The position numbers and the translations under genes were made by a program. Under the pieces are notes generated by a model. That model saw nothing but the letters and a program-made list of their open reading frames with translations. It ran no database searches and was not told the origin of the DNA. Below, in pieces: positions 1 through 12,349 of a stretch of 64,000 nucleotides of DNA. Source of the stretch: Pseudopyrenochaeta lycopersici (Eukaryota; Ascomycota; Dothideomycetes; Pleosporales; Pseudopyrenochaetaceae). The DNA lies in assembly GCA_003313425.1 (NCBI GenBank), contig NHZP01000112.1, positions 1 to 64,000 of the forward strand. Direction: 5' to 3'. Every line of letters starts with the position of its first letter. Within the stretch, counting starts at the first letter, position 1.

Positions 1-1241
1 TCTATTACTTTACTTTTTTAACCTTAATAACATAAAACTACCTTCTACTTACTACTCTCTACTTATACTAACGTTAATATTTCTCAATAACTTTAAACCT
101 ATCTCTACTATCCTATTTTCTTAAAATTCTATATCTTAATTTTACTACTTCTACTATACTACCTACTCTATTACTTATAACTTACTATTCTTCTCTCCTA
201 TATTATATTACTTTACTTTCGTTTTTTTTATAAAACTATTTACTACTTAGTCTTTAACTACTTACTACTTACTTTAATTATTCTTATTAACTTTAAAACT
301 ATTCCTACTATTTTATTCTTTTAAATTCGGAACTTTTATAATATTACTTCTACTATACTATCTACTCTATTACTTATAATATCTCTATTTACTATACTCT
401 TTTATATTATTATACTATCTTTTTTTTCTAATTAATACTACTTACTATCTATTCTTCTTTAACCTCTATTTTATTACTTTACTTTCTTTTGTTTCTATTT
501 TATTACTTTTACGCTTTTTAACTTATCTTTTATTACTTTACTCTTTTTAACCTCTTTCTTTTAATTATACTTACTTATTATTTACTCTTCTTTATACTAT
601 ATTTTAATTCTTTTACCTTCCTCTTCTTTTTTCCTATTAATACCACTAACCTATTATTTACTTTTACTTCTTTTACTACTACTTTATCTACTTTTATTTT
701 ATCTACTTACTTATTAACTACTTTACCTACTACTTAACTTACTACTTTCTTATCTACTTCTTTTATCTACTATATTACCTACTACTATATTATCTACTCT
801 TTTACTTACTACTACTTTAGCTATACTTTTACTTACTATCTTATTTTCTACTATCTTACTTTCTACTATCTTACATACTACTATCTTACATACTACTATT
901 TTATCTTCTACTTTACTTTACTTACTGCTACTTTACCTACTACTTTCTTCTTTCCTACTATTTTATCTACTTTACTTTAAAAACTATTCTTTACTATAAG
1001 ATTATTAATTATTAACTCTAATATTTTTATTCTTCTTTTCTTTTTATCTTTTAACTTTTATATTTTAATAACTTCTTATTATACTACTATAAAAGTTATA
1101 CTACTATATTTCTAGAATAATTTTATATACTATAGCTTCTTACTATTGTTATTTATATAGTATTTTCTACTAAGACTTATATATAAACTTAACTTTTCTT
1201 AAAATTAACCTAATTATAGCTATTTTATATATTATTTAAAG

Positions 1242-1399
1242 TAGCTAGCTATTCTTTACCCTCTTTCTAATGTCTTACATTAAATTACTTTACTCTCTTT
1301 CTTCTTTTTCTTATTTAACGTAGCTAGCTATTCTCTACTCTCCTTCTAACATCTTATATTAAATTACTTTACTCTCTTCTTCTTTTTTCTTATTTAAAC
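1242..1399. repeat. 79-bp tandem duplication
   Basis: Two adjacent diverged copies start at 1,242 and 1,321, each beginning with tagctagctattct and containing the shared stretch attaaattactttactctc. A third partial start may follow near 1,400. It lies inside the low-complexity block and has no visible coding value. Confidence 0.7.
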
Positions 1400-2008
1400 T
1401 AGTTAACTATTCTTTTATAAATACTATATAAAATATATCTATTTTCTTCTTTCCTCTTCTAAGATACTATATATAATACTAGCTACTCCTTTACTAATAA
1501 TATGCTTAAAAATCTGCCTATCTTGATATACCTCTCCTATCTATCTACCTAGCTCCTCCTTACTATCTACCTGCCCTTGATATCCTACCTCCCAAAGCCT
1601 ACTATCTTAAATTCCTCTACCTACCTCTAGCCTTGCTTTTGCCTCTGCTCCTGCTCGTAGCCTATATAGTACTGCTATCGCTACGTTCGGCTATGCGCAA
1701 TCTGCCTGCCTACTACTCTGCTTGCTGCTCTGCTTACTGCTCTGCTTGCTACCTTGCTTTCTGCCGCAGAGATACTCTATTATCCCACACTTCCAGCACG
1801 TTTGAACCTCCTTTTTATACCTTACTCTGCTCCGCAGCTTATCTATCTCTTAGAAACCCTCCTGCCCTAGCTGCGGACACTGCCACAGACTGTGCACTGC
1901 TGCCTCGCGCTCCTGCTGCTCCTATCGCCGCTTGTATTGCTGCTACTTAGCCTGCTGCTTAGACCGCCCCTTGTTACGGTTACACCTTCTTATAAGTTTA
2001 CTACTACT

Positions 2009-2128
2009 CTAGTTACTAACTCCTTTTTTACCCCTACTCTAGTTGTTTACTCCTTATTTACCCCTACTTTACTACTTTCCTTCTTATTTACCCCTACTTT
2101 AGTTGTTTGCCCCTCTTTTACCCCTACT
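2009..2128. repeat. 30-bp minisatellite, four copies
   Basis: Four 30-bp units, each containing a tttacccctact core, lie head to tail. Translated in one plus frame they give a ten-residue repeat ending FTPT, but there is no evidence that the frame is used. Confidence 0.65.
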
Positions 2129-2828
2129 TAACTTACTCTAACCTTTAACCTAAATACTTTACTACTATTACTTACTTTACCTACACTTTTAAAATCTACT
2201 TATAACTCTTCTTTATCTTCTAATCTTCTAATCTTCTATAGAACTCTAACCTAACCTCTATTACCTAATTTATAACCTATTACTTCTTCTTCTTCTACTA
2301 ATATATATAACTCTTCTCTTATAATACTAAATACCTCTATGCTTATCCTTCTACTATTACTAAATTAAATTACTATATTATTCTAATTAATAACTTATCC
2401 CCCTTGTTATATAAAATAACTATTTACCTAAACTAACCCTAAATTTATTATTATTACCCTAGTTGCTTTATTATGTCTTCTCTATTAAAACTCTTTTATA
2501 TGCCCTTCTACTAACTAGTTCTACTTAATACTTATGCTACTATCTAGCCTCCTTAAACTTACACATTTATATCTAATAAGAATACTCTTAATCTTAATTT
2601 TAATTAATCTCTTACTGCTACTAATCTACTCTCTATTATATCTTAACACTTTTTAACCTACTCTTATTAAACTCTAAAATAACTTACTCTTCTTATTAAA
2701 TATAAGGAGAACCTTAGAAGTACAGTATAGGAAGGACTAATAACTATTACTAATTGACAGAACCTTTAGAAGTAGAGGACATATAGAAGAAAGTAGGAGA
2801 CAGAACTTAATAAGGAATATAATTATAA

Positions 2829-2896
2829 TCAACACACAATTAATTTATCGTAATTATTAATTCTGTAAAGCGTATTTTAGTATTTTATCTAACACT
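2829..2896 (+). mobile_element. Mutated 3' end of an LTR (relative of the solo LTR at 62,853)
   Basis: This stretch aligns over about 65 bases with the 3' part of the intact solo LTR at 62,853-63,014. Most differences are CA to TA or TG to TA: tcatcgcaatca there reads ttatcgtaatta here, and the terminal tgaca reads taaca. That is the RIP signature. The 5' part of the LTR is not recognisable upstream, where a purine-rich stretch (2,696-2,825) occurs instead. Confidence 0.65.
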
Positions 2897-3287
2897 TCTA
2901 TACCTTTTACTTAACTCTACCTTATTCTTAATTAACTCTAAACCTACTCTCTAACCCCCTAAATAATAATACTATTACTACTTACCTCTAATACAATCCC
3001 TTACCCTTCTTTTTACAATTCTTTTTTATACTTTATATACTGCTTTTTATTACTCCCTTATCTATAGTAGCTTATTACAACCCTAAATAAATTAACTTGC
3101 TTATTAACAATCTATATTTTGTACTTTACTTGCTTATAGAAACTACTAATAATCTATCTTAGAAATCTGCACCAGTAAAGTCTAAATCTGCACCAAACTC
3201 TAAATCTGGTCTAGCTGAGTCGCCATTACACGCTGACTCAACCCCCACTTAGCAAATCCCTGCCTGCCTAAGTCTACCACCTTCCTG

Positions 3288-4170
3288 GCCTCGCTGTGCC
3301 TCCCTCTTCGCCACTAGTTGCGCCTCCTTAGAGCTTTGGTCTTGTATCGTCTGTCCGATAAAGATTCCATCTGCCACCCCGCTAATACCCTTACTTACAC
3401 CCTTAACCACCCCACTAACATAACTACCTCGCCCGCGTCTACTACGTCCCTAGCCTCGCTACAGCTCCCTCTTAGCTACTAGCTGCGCCTCCTAAGAGGT
3501 CTGGTCTTGGATTGTCTGTCCGATAAAAATTGCGTCTGCTGCGCCGCTAATCCCCTTACTTACGCCCTCCACAACACTGCTAACACAACTACCTCGCCCG
3601 CGTCTACTACGTCCCCGGCCTCGCTGCGGCTCCCTCTTCGCAACTAGCTGCGATTCCTAAGAGGTCTAGTCTTAGATCGTCTGCCCAATGAAAATAGCAT
3701 CTGCTGTACCGCTAATACCTTTAGTTACGCCCTCAACAACGTCGCTAATACGACCAGCTCACCTGCGTCTACTACGTCCTCAGCCTTGCTGTGGCTCTCT
3801 CTTCGCTACTAGCTGCGATTCCTTAGACGTCTGGTCTTAGATTATCTGTCCAATAAAGATTCCATCTGCCACCCTACTAATACCTTCAGTTACACCCTTA
3901 ACAACACCGCCAACACAACCCGCCCAGCCACGTCCACCGCGGCCCCAGCCTCGCTGTGGCTCTCTCTTCGCCACTAGCTGCGCCTCTTGAGATGTCTGGT
4001 TCTAGATCGTCTGCCTAATGAAAATTACGTCTACTGCGCCGCCAATCCCCTTAGTTACACCCTTAACAACACCGCTAACACGACCCGCCTAGCTACGTCT
4101 ACCGCGGCCCCAGCCTCGCTGTAGCTCTCTCTTTGTAACCGCCTGGGCCTCCTCAGAACTCTAGTCTCAG
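3288..4170 (-). repeat. 165-bp tandem repeat, decayed coding repeat on the minus strand
   Basis: The marker gcctcgct (gccttgct in one copy) recurs at 3,288, 3,453, 3,618, 3,783, 3,948 and 4,113, an exact 165-bp spacing. 165 bp is 55 codons, and the minus strand gives a conserved 55-residue unit in every copy: a Gly/Val-rich segment with GVVKGVSKGISG-like sequence, an IFIGQTIQDQ segment, then a charged EAQLVAKRE segment. Units are broken by TAG/TAA where CAG or TGG would fit, as RIP produces. This looks like the remains of a repeat protein; I do not recognise the family. Confidence 0.75.
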
Positions 4171-5452
4171 ATTATCTAGCTCCTAATACTATTAGTAACC
4201 TAGTATATTATTCGCTGTGTAGGACCTACAGATTATTAACACCTACAGGTATATTAAGGCCAACCGTAGTTAGAAGCCCAGACAGAAGGCTATCAGAGAG
4301 ACCTTCTAAGAGGATAACAGGTGCAGCATTAGCAGTTATGCCTGCAGTAAACACTAAAATAGCCGCGACTGTTAATGCTTACATAGTAAAAGGGGCTTTA
4401 TTAAGGATTAGTAGTCTTAAAGTTAGGGAAAAGAGCGCTAAGTAAAATTATTTACAGAAGATGCGTGTCTAGAAATGAAATAGAGAGATGCTAATAATAT
4501 AAGTTCTAATTAGGGTAAAAGATGCTTATTTTATATCCTTTTAAGATACCTCCTATAAGGACGAAAATCGTGCCCCTAACATGCTAAGCTGCTTACATCG
4601 TTTCAACATGTTAGCTACTAAGCCAGACGCATAAACGATAGCCCTTTAAACCTATCTATTTGTTAGCAAAAATAATTGTATAATAAGGGAGGCTCTTAAA
4701 GAAACTCGTAGGGTTTGTTCTTGGCAGGGACGTCGCAACATAGACAACAATAATAACTAGACCCGCATTGCCTTAGCATGAACAGTACTTCCCTAGCACC
4801 TCTAGTGCACGGCCTATTTAGCATAACGCGGCCGAACTTAACACAATTGCGCTAATTAATTACTACACTGAACAGAAGGGGGCATAAACGAAGCAGCTGT
4901 ATTAGGTAACAGGATTAGCAGCTAAGAAATACCTGTCTAGTCTGTGTAGTGTTTCAAAGCCTTCTAGAAGCTGCTATAAGTATCTTAGCGCAGCTCGTGC
5001 ATTTACTCTAACCTCTAACAGTCTATGCGTCTCTACTGCACCTCCCTTAGCGAACTGTTTCAACCGCTGGTTCTCACTTCCCTAACACAGGCCTAACAGT
5101 CGGGATTTACTAACATGCTAGTTACTTGGACGTTTAGCTATTCTCGCTATACTGTTTTATTAACAACTAAGGTCTTTACATAATGCAGCAGGGACGTAGA
5201 GAAACGCTAGTGTTAGGTATGCTATCTTTACCTTGTACTGCGCTTTACACTAAGTCTGTATGTAATATACGGCAGCAAGGTAACAGCTATAAAAAACTAA
5301 CGCTCTTTCGGCATCTGTCTCTGCTGCATTTCCTTTATCTTTGGATTCGCTGTGCCCCTTTCTCTTTTCTTTCGTCTATTCTTACCTACCCAGCCTAAAC
5401 GTCCTGTCCTCCTATTTATCTATCTATCTCCTCTTACGCCTGCCTACTAAAA
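4171..5452. other. Decayed sequence without a supportable gene
   Basis: TA-rich sequence with many TAA/TAG in all frames. A plus frame near 4,280-4,440 stays open for about 55 codons but cannot be tied to a family. I see no complete gene, RNA or element terminus. Confidence 0.5.
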
Positions 5453-6949
5453 ATGCACTTTACTTATCGTACAGTTCTAATAGCTAGCCTTTTACAGTCT
5501 GTAAGAGGCATAGCTATAGATAATCTTACTATAGAATTTAACACAGCAGTTGCTAGTAGCGGTGTTAGCATCCCTGTAGAGCGTAAGTTGCTATCTACGC
5601 TGTGCATAGTAACATAACCCTAACACGTAGGCCCCGCAGCTACTATAGATCCTACTATAGCTGTAAGGATAGGCACAGAGCAGAGGCTTCCTAGCTCCTA
5701 CACGCTCCTTCTAGTTGATAAGGCCAGATGTAATACATCCTCTCTGTCTCTTTACTCTATGCAGTCAGGTCTAGTGTCCTCCTATTAGCTTACGTTTCTC
5801 GCGGGCAAGATAGTATACGAGCTTATTAACCCAAAAAAGCTCTCCTCGCAGGCACCTTATACTATAGAATTACTAACTAGTAACCTGCCTCTACTAGATA
5901 GCTCTACACAGCTTCTTCTAAACATAACAGATAGCTAACCTAAGGACCCAGCAGCGTTGTTTGTGGAGCCGTAGGCTAGCCTACACACCGTTGCAGGGAA
6001 CGTGTATAATGCACTAAGTAAACAGGAGGTAAAAAGAAGCCTGGAACGATCAAAAAGCAAGAGACCTACTAGGACTAGGTCTGAGAAAGCGCGCAAAACT
6101 TAGGAGGCTAGGCCTAAGTTAACGAGGCTGGCTATGAATATTACTGTAAACTTTGACAGCGAGAATAAGAACGAGAATAAGAACTACGGCGAGTTACTAC
6201 ATAGCACACCTCTTATCTAGCTTTTTACAGCTCTTACCGTGTTAGTAGCTATTTAAATTACACAGCGTAGTCTTACAAGCATATTGTAGATAATCTTCCT
6301 TATATAGTCTTCGCTCAAGACTAGACCCAAAGACTGTATTAGTTCGCAGACGCTTCTACTTAAATATCCTGCCTATAGACTTTAACAGTTAGTAGCGGAA
6401 TAACGACAGTATCTCGCATTTAGGCAAGGTTTTTTGGTTAGACGTGGTCCCGGCCACTTAAGAGCCCGTCCTAAAAACTTAGCTCTTAATAACAGCTACC
6501 TATAAGCTTTTTTTTTGCGTCTGCTGTTAGGGTTAGCTCGTCTTAGCTGCTGCGGCTTAAGGGATGGAACCTTTGTCGTAGATGTTACTAATCTACTACC
6601 GCCCCCTATGCGCAGACTAAGAACTATGTAAATATTCCTTTAAGGCCTCTACTTAATAGTTGCACGCTATAGGTTCTGCCCTCTATCCAACAACGCTACT
6701 CTAGTCTTTGAACGATGGCTAATCCGCATTATCTCCTCCCTTAGTTCGCTAGCTACTACGATCGCTCAGAACTCCGCTTTCTCTCAGCCTAAGATAGTCA
6801 AGCATCTGGTGCACTTGCGCTTTTGTGTAAGCAACCTGCAGTCAGCGGCTTTTATTTCTGCGAAGGACGCCTACTTCTCTGAATGTCTGGCAGAGGCGGC
6901 GCTTGTAGTGTTCGTTGATGGACCGGTTGGTGCCAGTCGTCTACTCTGA
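5453..6949 (+). pseudogene. 499-codon pseudogene with stop codons but no frameshift
   Basis: From ATG at 5,453 a single plus frame runs to TGA at 6,947-6,949. It contains about 15 internal stops, all TAA or TAG and none TGA. No frame change is needed over the whole 1,497 bases. Codon positions outside the stops look protein-like: an Arg/Lys/Ser-rich stretch near 6,030-6,100, an acidic Asn/Glu run near 6,150, and a Leu-rich second half. This is what RIP does to a gene, turning CAG, CAA and TGG into stops without adding or removing bases. I do not recognise the family. Confidence 0.6.
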
Positions 6950-7217
6950 AGTAAGCACATTGATTGGAAACCTAGCAGTAGCCAGTTGATATAGCTCAGC
7001 CTGCTCGTGAACGGAGTCTACATCTTTCACCTCTACTCGTTACTTCTTCCTTCCCTTAACAGCTGTTTTATCGCCTTTGCGTTTTATAGGAGCGGTTTTT
7101 ATATAATAGAGCCTAGGAAAATAGCTTCTTATAGAATAGGCACGCTATAGAGTAGTAGGTAGGAAGGCTATATAAAGTTTTAAAGTTCGTAAAGCTACGT
7201 TGTTTGCACAGGCATCT

Positions 7218-7309
7218 TGCCCCTAGGGGCAGGCATTACTTCCTACGCTTGTTAACCCCCCTAGGGTCTTGCCTCTAGAGGCTAACTTAATTCTTGCCCC
7301 TAGGGGCAA
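7218..7309. repeat. Cluster of CTAG-centred palindromes
   Basis: Perfect or near-perfect palindromes follow one another: tgcccctaggggca (7,218-7,231), accccccctagggt-like (about 7,255-7,267), gcctctagaggc (7,271-7,282) and ttgcccctaggggcaa (7,294-7,309). The first and last share the same core. Function unknown; they lie between two RIP-damaged genes. Confidence 0.6.
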
Positions 7310-7979
7310 CCTAATATAACCCTAAAGGTACAGTTTAGGTACATAGTATAATACTGCAGGGGATACGTGTTAAGATTAACGACTGCAGTACCATGCTGCT
7401 TATAGACTAAGACGCCAAAGTCTTTAAGAAAGCATTATTAAGTAGTTCTAAGCCTTTGTCTACCTGTCTAAAAGTTAAGGATGCGTATTCTATACGAGTA
7501 GTAATAGAATTATAATAACATCGCGTAATGTAAGTAACTGTATATTTTAATTAATGTCTTCGCTCCTTCTTGTAACAGTACATTTTTAAGGGTACTTATT
7601 AGAAGAACTAGGGCTGATATGCTGCAGCATTATTGTACTCTAGCTACTTAGTAGAGATCTAGTGTTATTATAATAACTCTAAAAGTACTCTAAAATCTTA
7701 GTACTCTAAGCGTGCCTTTTATAGCATTTGCGTCCATACCTAAAGCTGTCGCAGCATCTTAGTACCTTTAACGTTAGCAACAACTAACTTCCTATATAGC
7801 TACATGGTCACGTTAACATTATCCAGGTCACAGTACTCCTCCTTACCCTCCTCTTCTATCATTATTAATAAGTTAAAGGCGTACCTTGTATTAGTACATT
7901 AGTATAGCCTAATAACTGTATTGTATACTAAGCGCCCGTATTAATAACGTTCTAGAGGTTACTCTCTCTAGACTCTGTC

Positions 7980-10900
7980 GCTTAATTTTGCCTACCTGTT
8001 ACAAATTTCTTAAGGCACAGCGCACCTCGCACAACCACCTTTTGCTTTAAAACCTTTAAGAAAGATAGCTTCGCCCATACAGATTAACTGCTGTGTTAAT
8101 CCCCCGCGCCTACAGTTGCTTAAACTGTAATTGATCTTAGTATCTTTAAGCCCGCGTCTAGCACAGAATCCACATTTTCCTATCTACTACTTTAACGTGT
8201 TATGCTAGCCTTATACTTTATCGTCGTTGTCCCAGCCGTAACTACATAGTAGTAGGGAGATTACGCTTAAATTAGGGCTCTTTGTTGCTAATAGCTAGGA
8301 TCATCTAAAGTTGAAAGTACTTATAAGTATTTTAAACACGAAAAGAAGCCTTAAGACTGTACTGCTACCCAGAGAGACGCGTTGCCAGAACCAGAACTCT
8401 ACCTAATTCTTCGCCATAATATCTACTCTGTTCTCCTCACTAAGTCTTTCTATTAAAAAGGCTCCTAGGATATGTTCATTATAAGTATAAAGTGCAGTAA
8501 TAGTCCTCTTTACTACCAGCTTTATTTAGCATTTCCTATCCCTGTTAAGTAACTTCTCCGCCTGCTCTCTCTAATAACTTCTTTCGGCCTCGTACTTGGC
8601 GTTACCTAGCCAGACGCCTGTAATAATATCTGCACACACAAATTCAGTTATAGAGCATAAATCGCACTAGCTAGCACCCCTTAAGCGCTGTGGAAGCTTA
8701 AGCGCTTAAAGCTAATTAAAAATTTATTAAGCTCTTGCGGAGCTACAGTAATAGTTATAGTGCTTAAGTAGGTAATCAGGCTCTATCTTCCTACTGTCTG
8801 CGTAACAAAGCTAGCAGCTAACGTTTCTCTAGCGTATAAACTCTTTATCTATACTATGCAGCTAGTAGCAGGAATTAAAGTATCTGTTAAGTTCTGCTTC
8901 TTCGCTCGTAATATAGGCTAAAATCTTTTTCCTCTCCTTAATTACTCTGTCGCGCTTAAAGTAACTTAGGCGACTAAAGATAGGTATATAACCTAGCTAT
9001 GCTTGTTTTAGTGTACTTTTGTAAAAGGTAACTTTAACTTCCTTCGCCTACAGGCCTTAGCTGATCTTATGTGGCATAGGCTTAAGGAGGGCTTACTTAT
9101 TTAGTGGGGATGAATCTATGCCCGTTCGCTAAGTAGTATAACGCTGTTTTGGAGAACTATCGCTAGAAGAAGACGCTACCTTACGCTTTTAACCTTTAAT
9201 TATCTTAATACAGGCGTTATAAGCTGCTGGTTCTAGCTGCAGAAACTTATGCTACTTATTTAATGCCTATTTATAAATATTAAGCAGCGCAGGTTGAAGC
9301 GTATCCAGGAATGCACCGTTAATTCTATATAACATACCTCTTTGCAGTAGTCTGTGCCTACTCTGCCATGCATATACTATATTTAGATCTGCCTTTGTGC
9401 TTCAGTTATTATGCCTGTTAAAAGGTTCTAATATGTGTTAAATATGTTTATTAGTTACTGTAATTACTAGCTATTAATATGTCCTAACGCTTAATTAGAA
9501 ACCTACAGTGCTCGTAGTTTAACGCTTAAGTACCTTTGTAAGCACTGACGTCTTTAATAGCTCTTTTAGAACAGTTAGTAATAAAAAGAGAAGCGTGCTA
9601 TTAATGTCCCCTGCGTAGAACTCTTAATAGAGCATGCATACAAATAGCTAAATGAACACAAGATAATAGTAGAGAAGCTGACTAACTTTATCTAGTATAA
9701 ATCTTACTACGTAGAACTTATAATTAGTTAAGCGCTAGGACTTAGCGTGCCTAAAGATTAGCGCTATCTTACGTGAATATACACATACACTATAAGATGT
9801 TGAAGATCTATTACAGTGCTCAAGCGCTGACAGTTCTGTTCCCCTTAGAGCCTGTCCTCCTAGCAAATACAGTAATAATATTATTAGCTTAGTTATTTAA
9901 CTGTATAGCTCTAGGTACTAGCGGACTGCTTAGTCGTCCCAGTTATCATTAGCTAGCAGTCTATTAACCGTCGCTAAGGAAGCCCTGTAAGATAGCTCTA
10001 GGTATAATTCTAAGAGGCTATTCGCACTGTCAGTCACGAAGGAATAGCTAGCAGAAGTATTAGTAAGATAGTCACGAATACTACCTAGATTGATTGGCGG
10101 ACTCTAACTATACATAAGTTTACTATATACTGCTAAAGTGTCCTAAATAGAGTTGTAGCTGATCTAACAGAACTTTGCTATAGAAAGGCTATGTTTTTCC
10201 TAAGAGATAACCTAGCTGTCTTAGCTCTAAGTTACGCGGAATAAGAGCCCTTCTAAGTAACTGCTTACCCTCCTGTAATTGTGTAGGCTAAGAAGCTTAT
10301 TTATTAGTGTTAGCGATCTTAGGTATAAATTTTTTCTACAGGCCTAATTAAGGAGCTCTACTTGTCTATAGCGTAGTCTAACGCTCTAACCTAGGCTAAC
10401 ATAAGCAAACTAAGGAAGAGTAGCTTTAAGGATAATTATTCAAACGTAATAGATTATAGCAGATAATTTTAACGTATAATTCCCCGCGCGTTCGAATGTA
10501 GAGCCACCTTAAGTTAAGCTAAGAACACCGCTGGAGTATATCAGAAGGGTAGAGGACAGCGTGCTATCCTTATATTCCTCTATTAATAGAAAATATATAA
10601 AGCAGAAGAGCATATCTTCTAGTAGGCTACTCTATGTCGCCTCCTTTTTTTTAAAAGGTTAAGGAGTTTCATAATCCCTTCTTAAATCTAGAGCACTTAC
10701 AGCGTAGGCTATACTAGTAGACTAGCGGCGCTTTATATACTTAGCCCAAGAAAGAGCTTCTCTACTATTCCTTTTTAAGAAACTATAACTTTTAGAAGGC
10801 TCCTTAAATTCTGATATAGTTATTAGTAGACTTTCTGCTAATTCAAACTCTTCCTTACTATCGTCTGTAATAACAGAGGCAGACTCGTCGCTCTTATCTT

Positions 10901-12075
10901 CTAAAATTAATTCCCAGGTTTCTAAGTTTAGAGGGCCTAATTTTAATTAGTATGCGCGCGGCTCTACCTCCTTCGTCTTTATCTCGGGCATAAGGGACCA
11001 TGCCTAGTCAAACCACAGTTAGTGCAGCAACTCATCTTACTCTTTAGTAAGAGACCTACGTAGAAGGTTTTATCGTGCGCACTTGTCCAGCCTCTAGAAG
11101 CGTACACAGAAACAGAAAACTATCTTAAAGATCCTTCTATATCTTTAGGTAGTTACCTTACGACTAACTAACTTAAAAGGCGCCTTATACGTGCGATCAG
11201 GGTATAAACTATAAAGCAGACACTAGATTAAAACATCAGTATAGCGGACTGTGTCTTCATATTAATCAAAGACTTAGTCTAGCGCTGCGACTAGAAGGCT
11301 TAGTCTATACTTATCTTCCTTGCAGCTGTATAGGTCTACGCCTCCGTAGAGTCTAAGGTGCAGATTCTGCACCGTAACAACAGGGATCTGCGCGAGCTGC
11401 ACAAGGAGCCTGCGCTCTGCACCAGCAAAGGTTTCCGCCTATCCAGTGCGTCGCATCTAGTTCGTGTTCAAAGCTATGTCGCAACCGCCAAGGTTATTAG
11501 TTATATTCGTTCGACGACGATTTATGCGTTTAAGTTCTTTAAGATGTAGCTGTTTAAGGCGCTGCAGGCGCGGTGCAGAGGTCTGTTGCAAGCTGCTGTC
11601 GACGACAGAACTGCGAGTAGCAGATGTACAATCCTGTTTCACAATCTAATAACCGTACGCCCTATTATAGTCCTAGCTTTAGAGCATCAGGCCTCAGCTA
11701 ACATGATCATGGAGCTATATCAAGGACTTGCGCTTTACGCCGTGCTTAGCAGATAAATAGCGACCTATAAGGTTAATGCTCGTCGTCTTATAGCTATAAT
11801 GCTTACACGTATTTCTAAGGTAATTAGTAAGATAGGGATAAGGCGGAGAGTAGTCTAGTCGCAGGCGGAGCTCTCTTAGGCCTAGGATGTTGTACAGTTT
11901 AAGAAGTTCGCGTAGCTGCTTCGTTATATACCTAGAATAGTTGTGTTTTTTAACCACATAATCAGCGATAGACTTACTAGTGCTATGCAGAGTAAATTTA
12001 CACAGGCGACAGATAATAACTGGCTCAGGCTCGTTGACGTGGAGATTAAGCTGCTTAAGGAGCTCTCTTAATCCG
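7980..12075 (-). pseudogene. RIP-destroyed OrsD-type zinc-finger / recombinase-like gene
   Basis: Several blocks on the minus strand align in order with the better preserved relative at 48,582-51,817. About 11,715-11,957 matches its N-terminal zinc-finger region (shared KTTSIN and GR-L-S motifs). About 11,457-11,600 matches the SAPRL-RL-QLH block and the ALNTN motif. About 10,490-10,530 matches the gcgcgttcgaa block. About 9,600-9,720 and 9,430-9,510 match the recombinase-like region. Around 8,000-8,220 a Cys-rich tail is readable (CGFC, CARCAVP), longer than in the relative. Reading frames are full of TAA/TAG, and differences from the relative are largely CA/TG to TA. The limits are approximate. 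Confidence 0.65.
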
Positions 12076-12349
12076 AGTTAAGCCGTTATAGCAGCTCTAC
12101 GGCTAGTAAGAAGTACAAGGAGTACGCAGTAAGATAGAGCTAATCAGTAAGCTGTAGTAGTTGGGGAGAAGGATGTTCGTAATAAGTTAGCAAGCAAAAG
12201 CGCGTTGACGCGTAACATGTGTGCGCGTAGAGAGGTCGCATAAGATGCGAGGGGGTTTGGCTGGAAGAGGCAATGACTTCCCGAAAGGGTTTAGTTTAGG
12301 AGAGGGGGGCATTCCCTAGCGGCATACCTGAGTAAGGTTTACCACCCCT

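Larger units (their letters stand above)
1..2695. repeat. G-depleted, AT-rich low-complexity block
   Basis: The plus strand is made almost entirely of T, A and C; many 60-base lines have no G or only one or two, while C stays common. Short motifs such as ttacta, tctact and ctttac recur without a fixed period. Diverged longer duplications are visible, for example around 140-180 and 340-380. No coding frame can be supported; ORFs here are compositional accidents. Skew ends sharply near 2,695, where a short purine-rich stretch starts. Confidence 0.75.

Noticed and set aside
1633..2131. Two plus-strand ORFs of 79-105 codons in the low-complexity block
   Set aside because: Leu/Ser/Thr-rich because of the pyrimidine-rich sequence; no start context, homology or codon pattern supports them.
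5183..5398. 71-codon plus ORF
   Set aside because: Short, in RIP-decayed DNA, with no protein-like pattern and no neighbour relationship.
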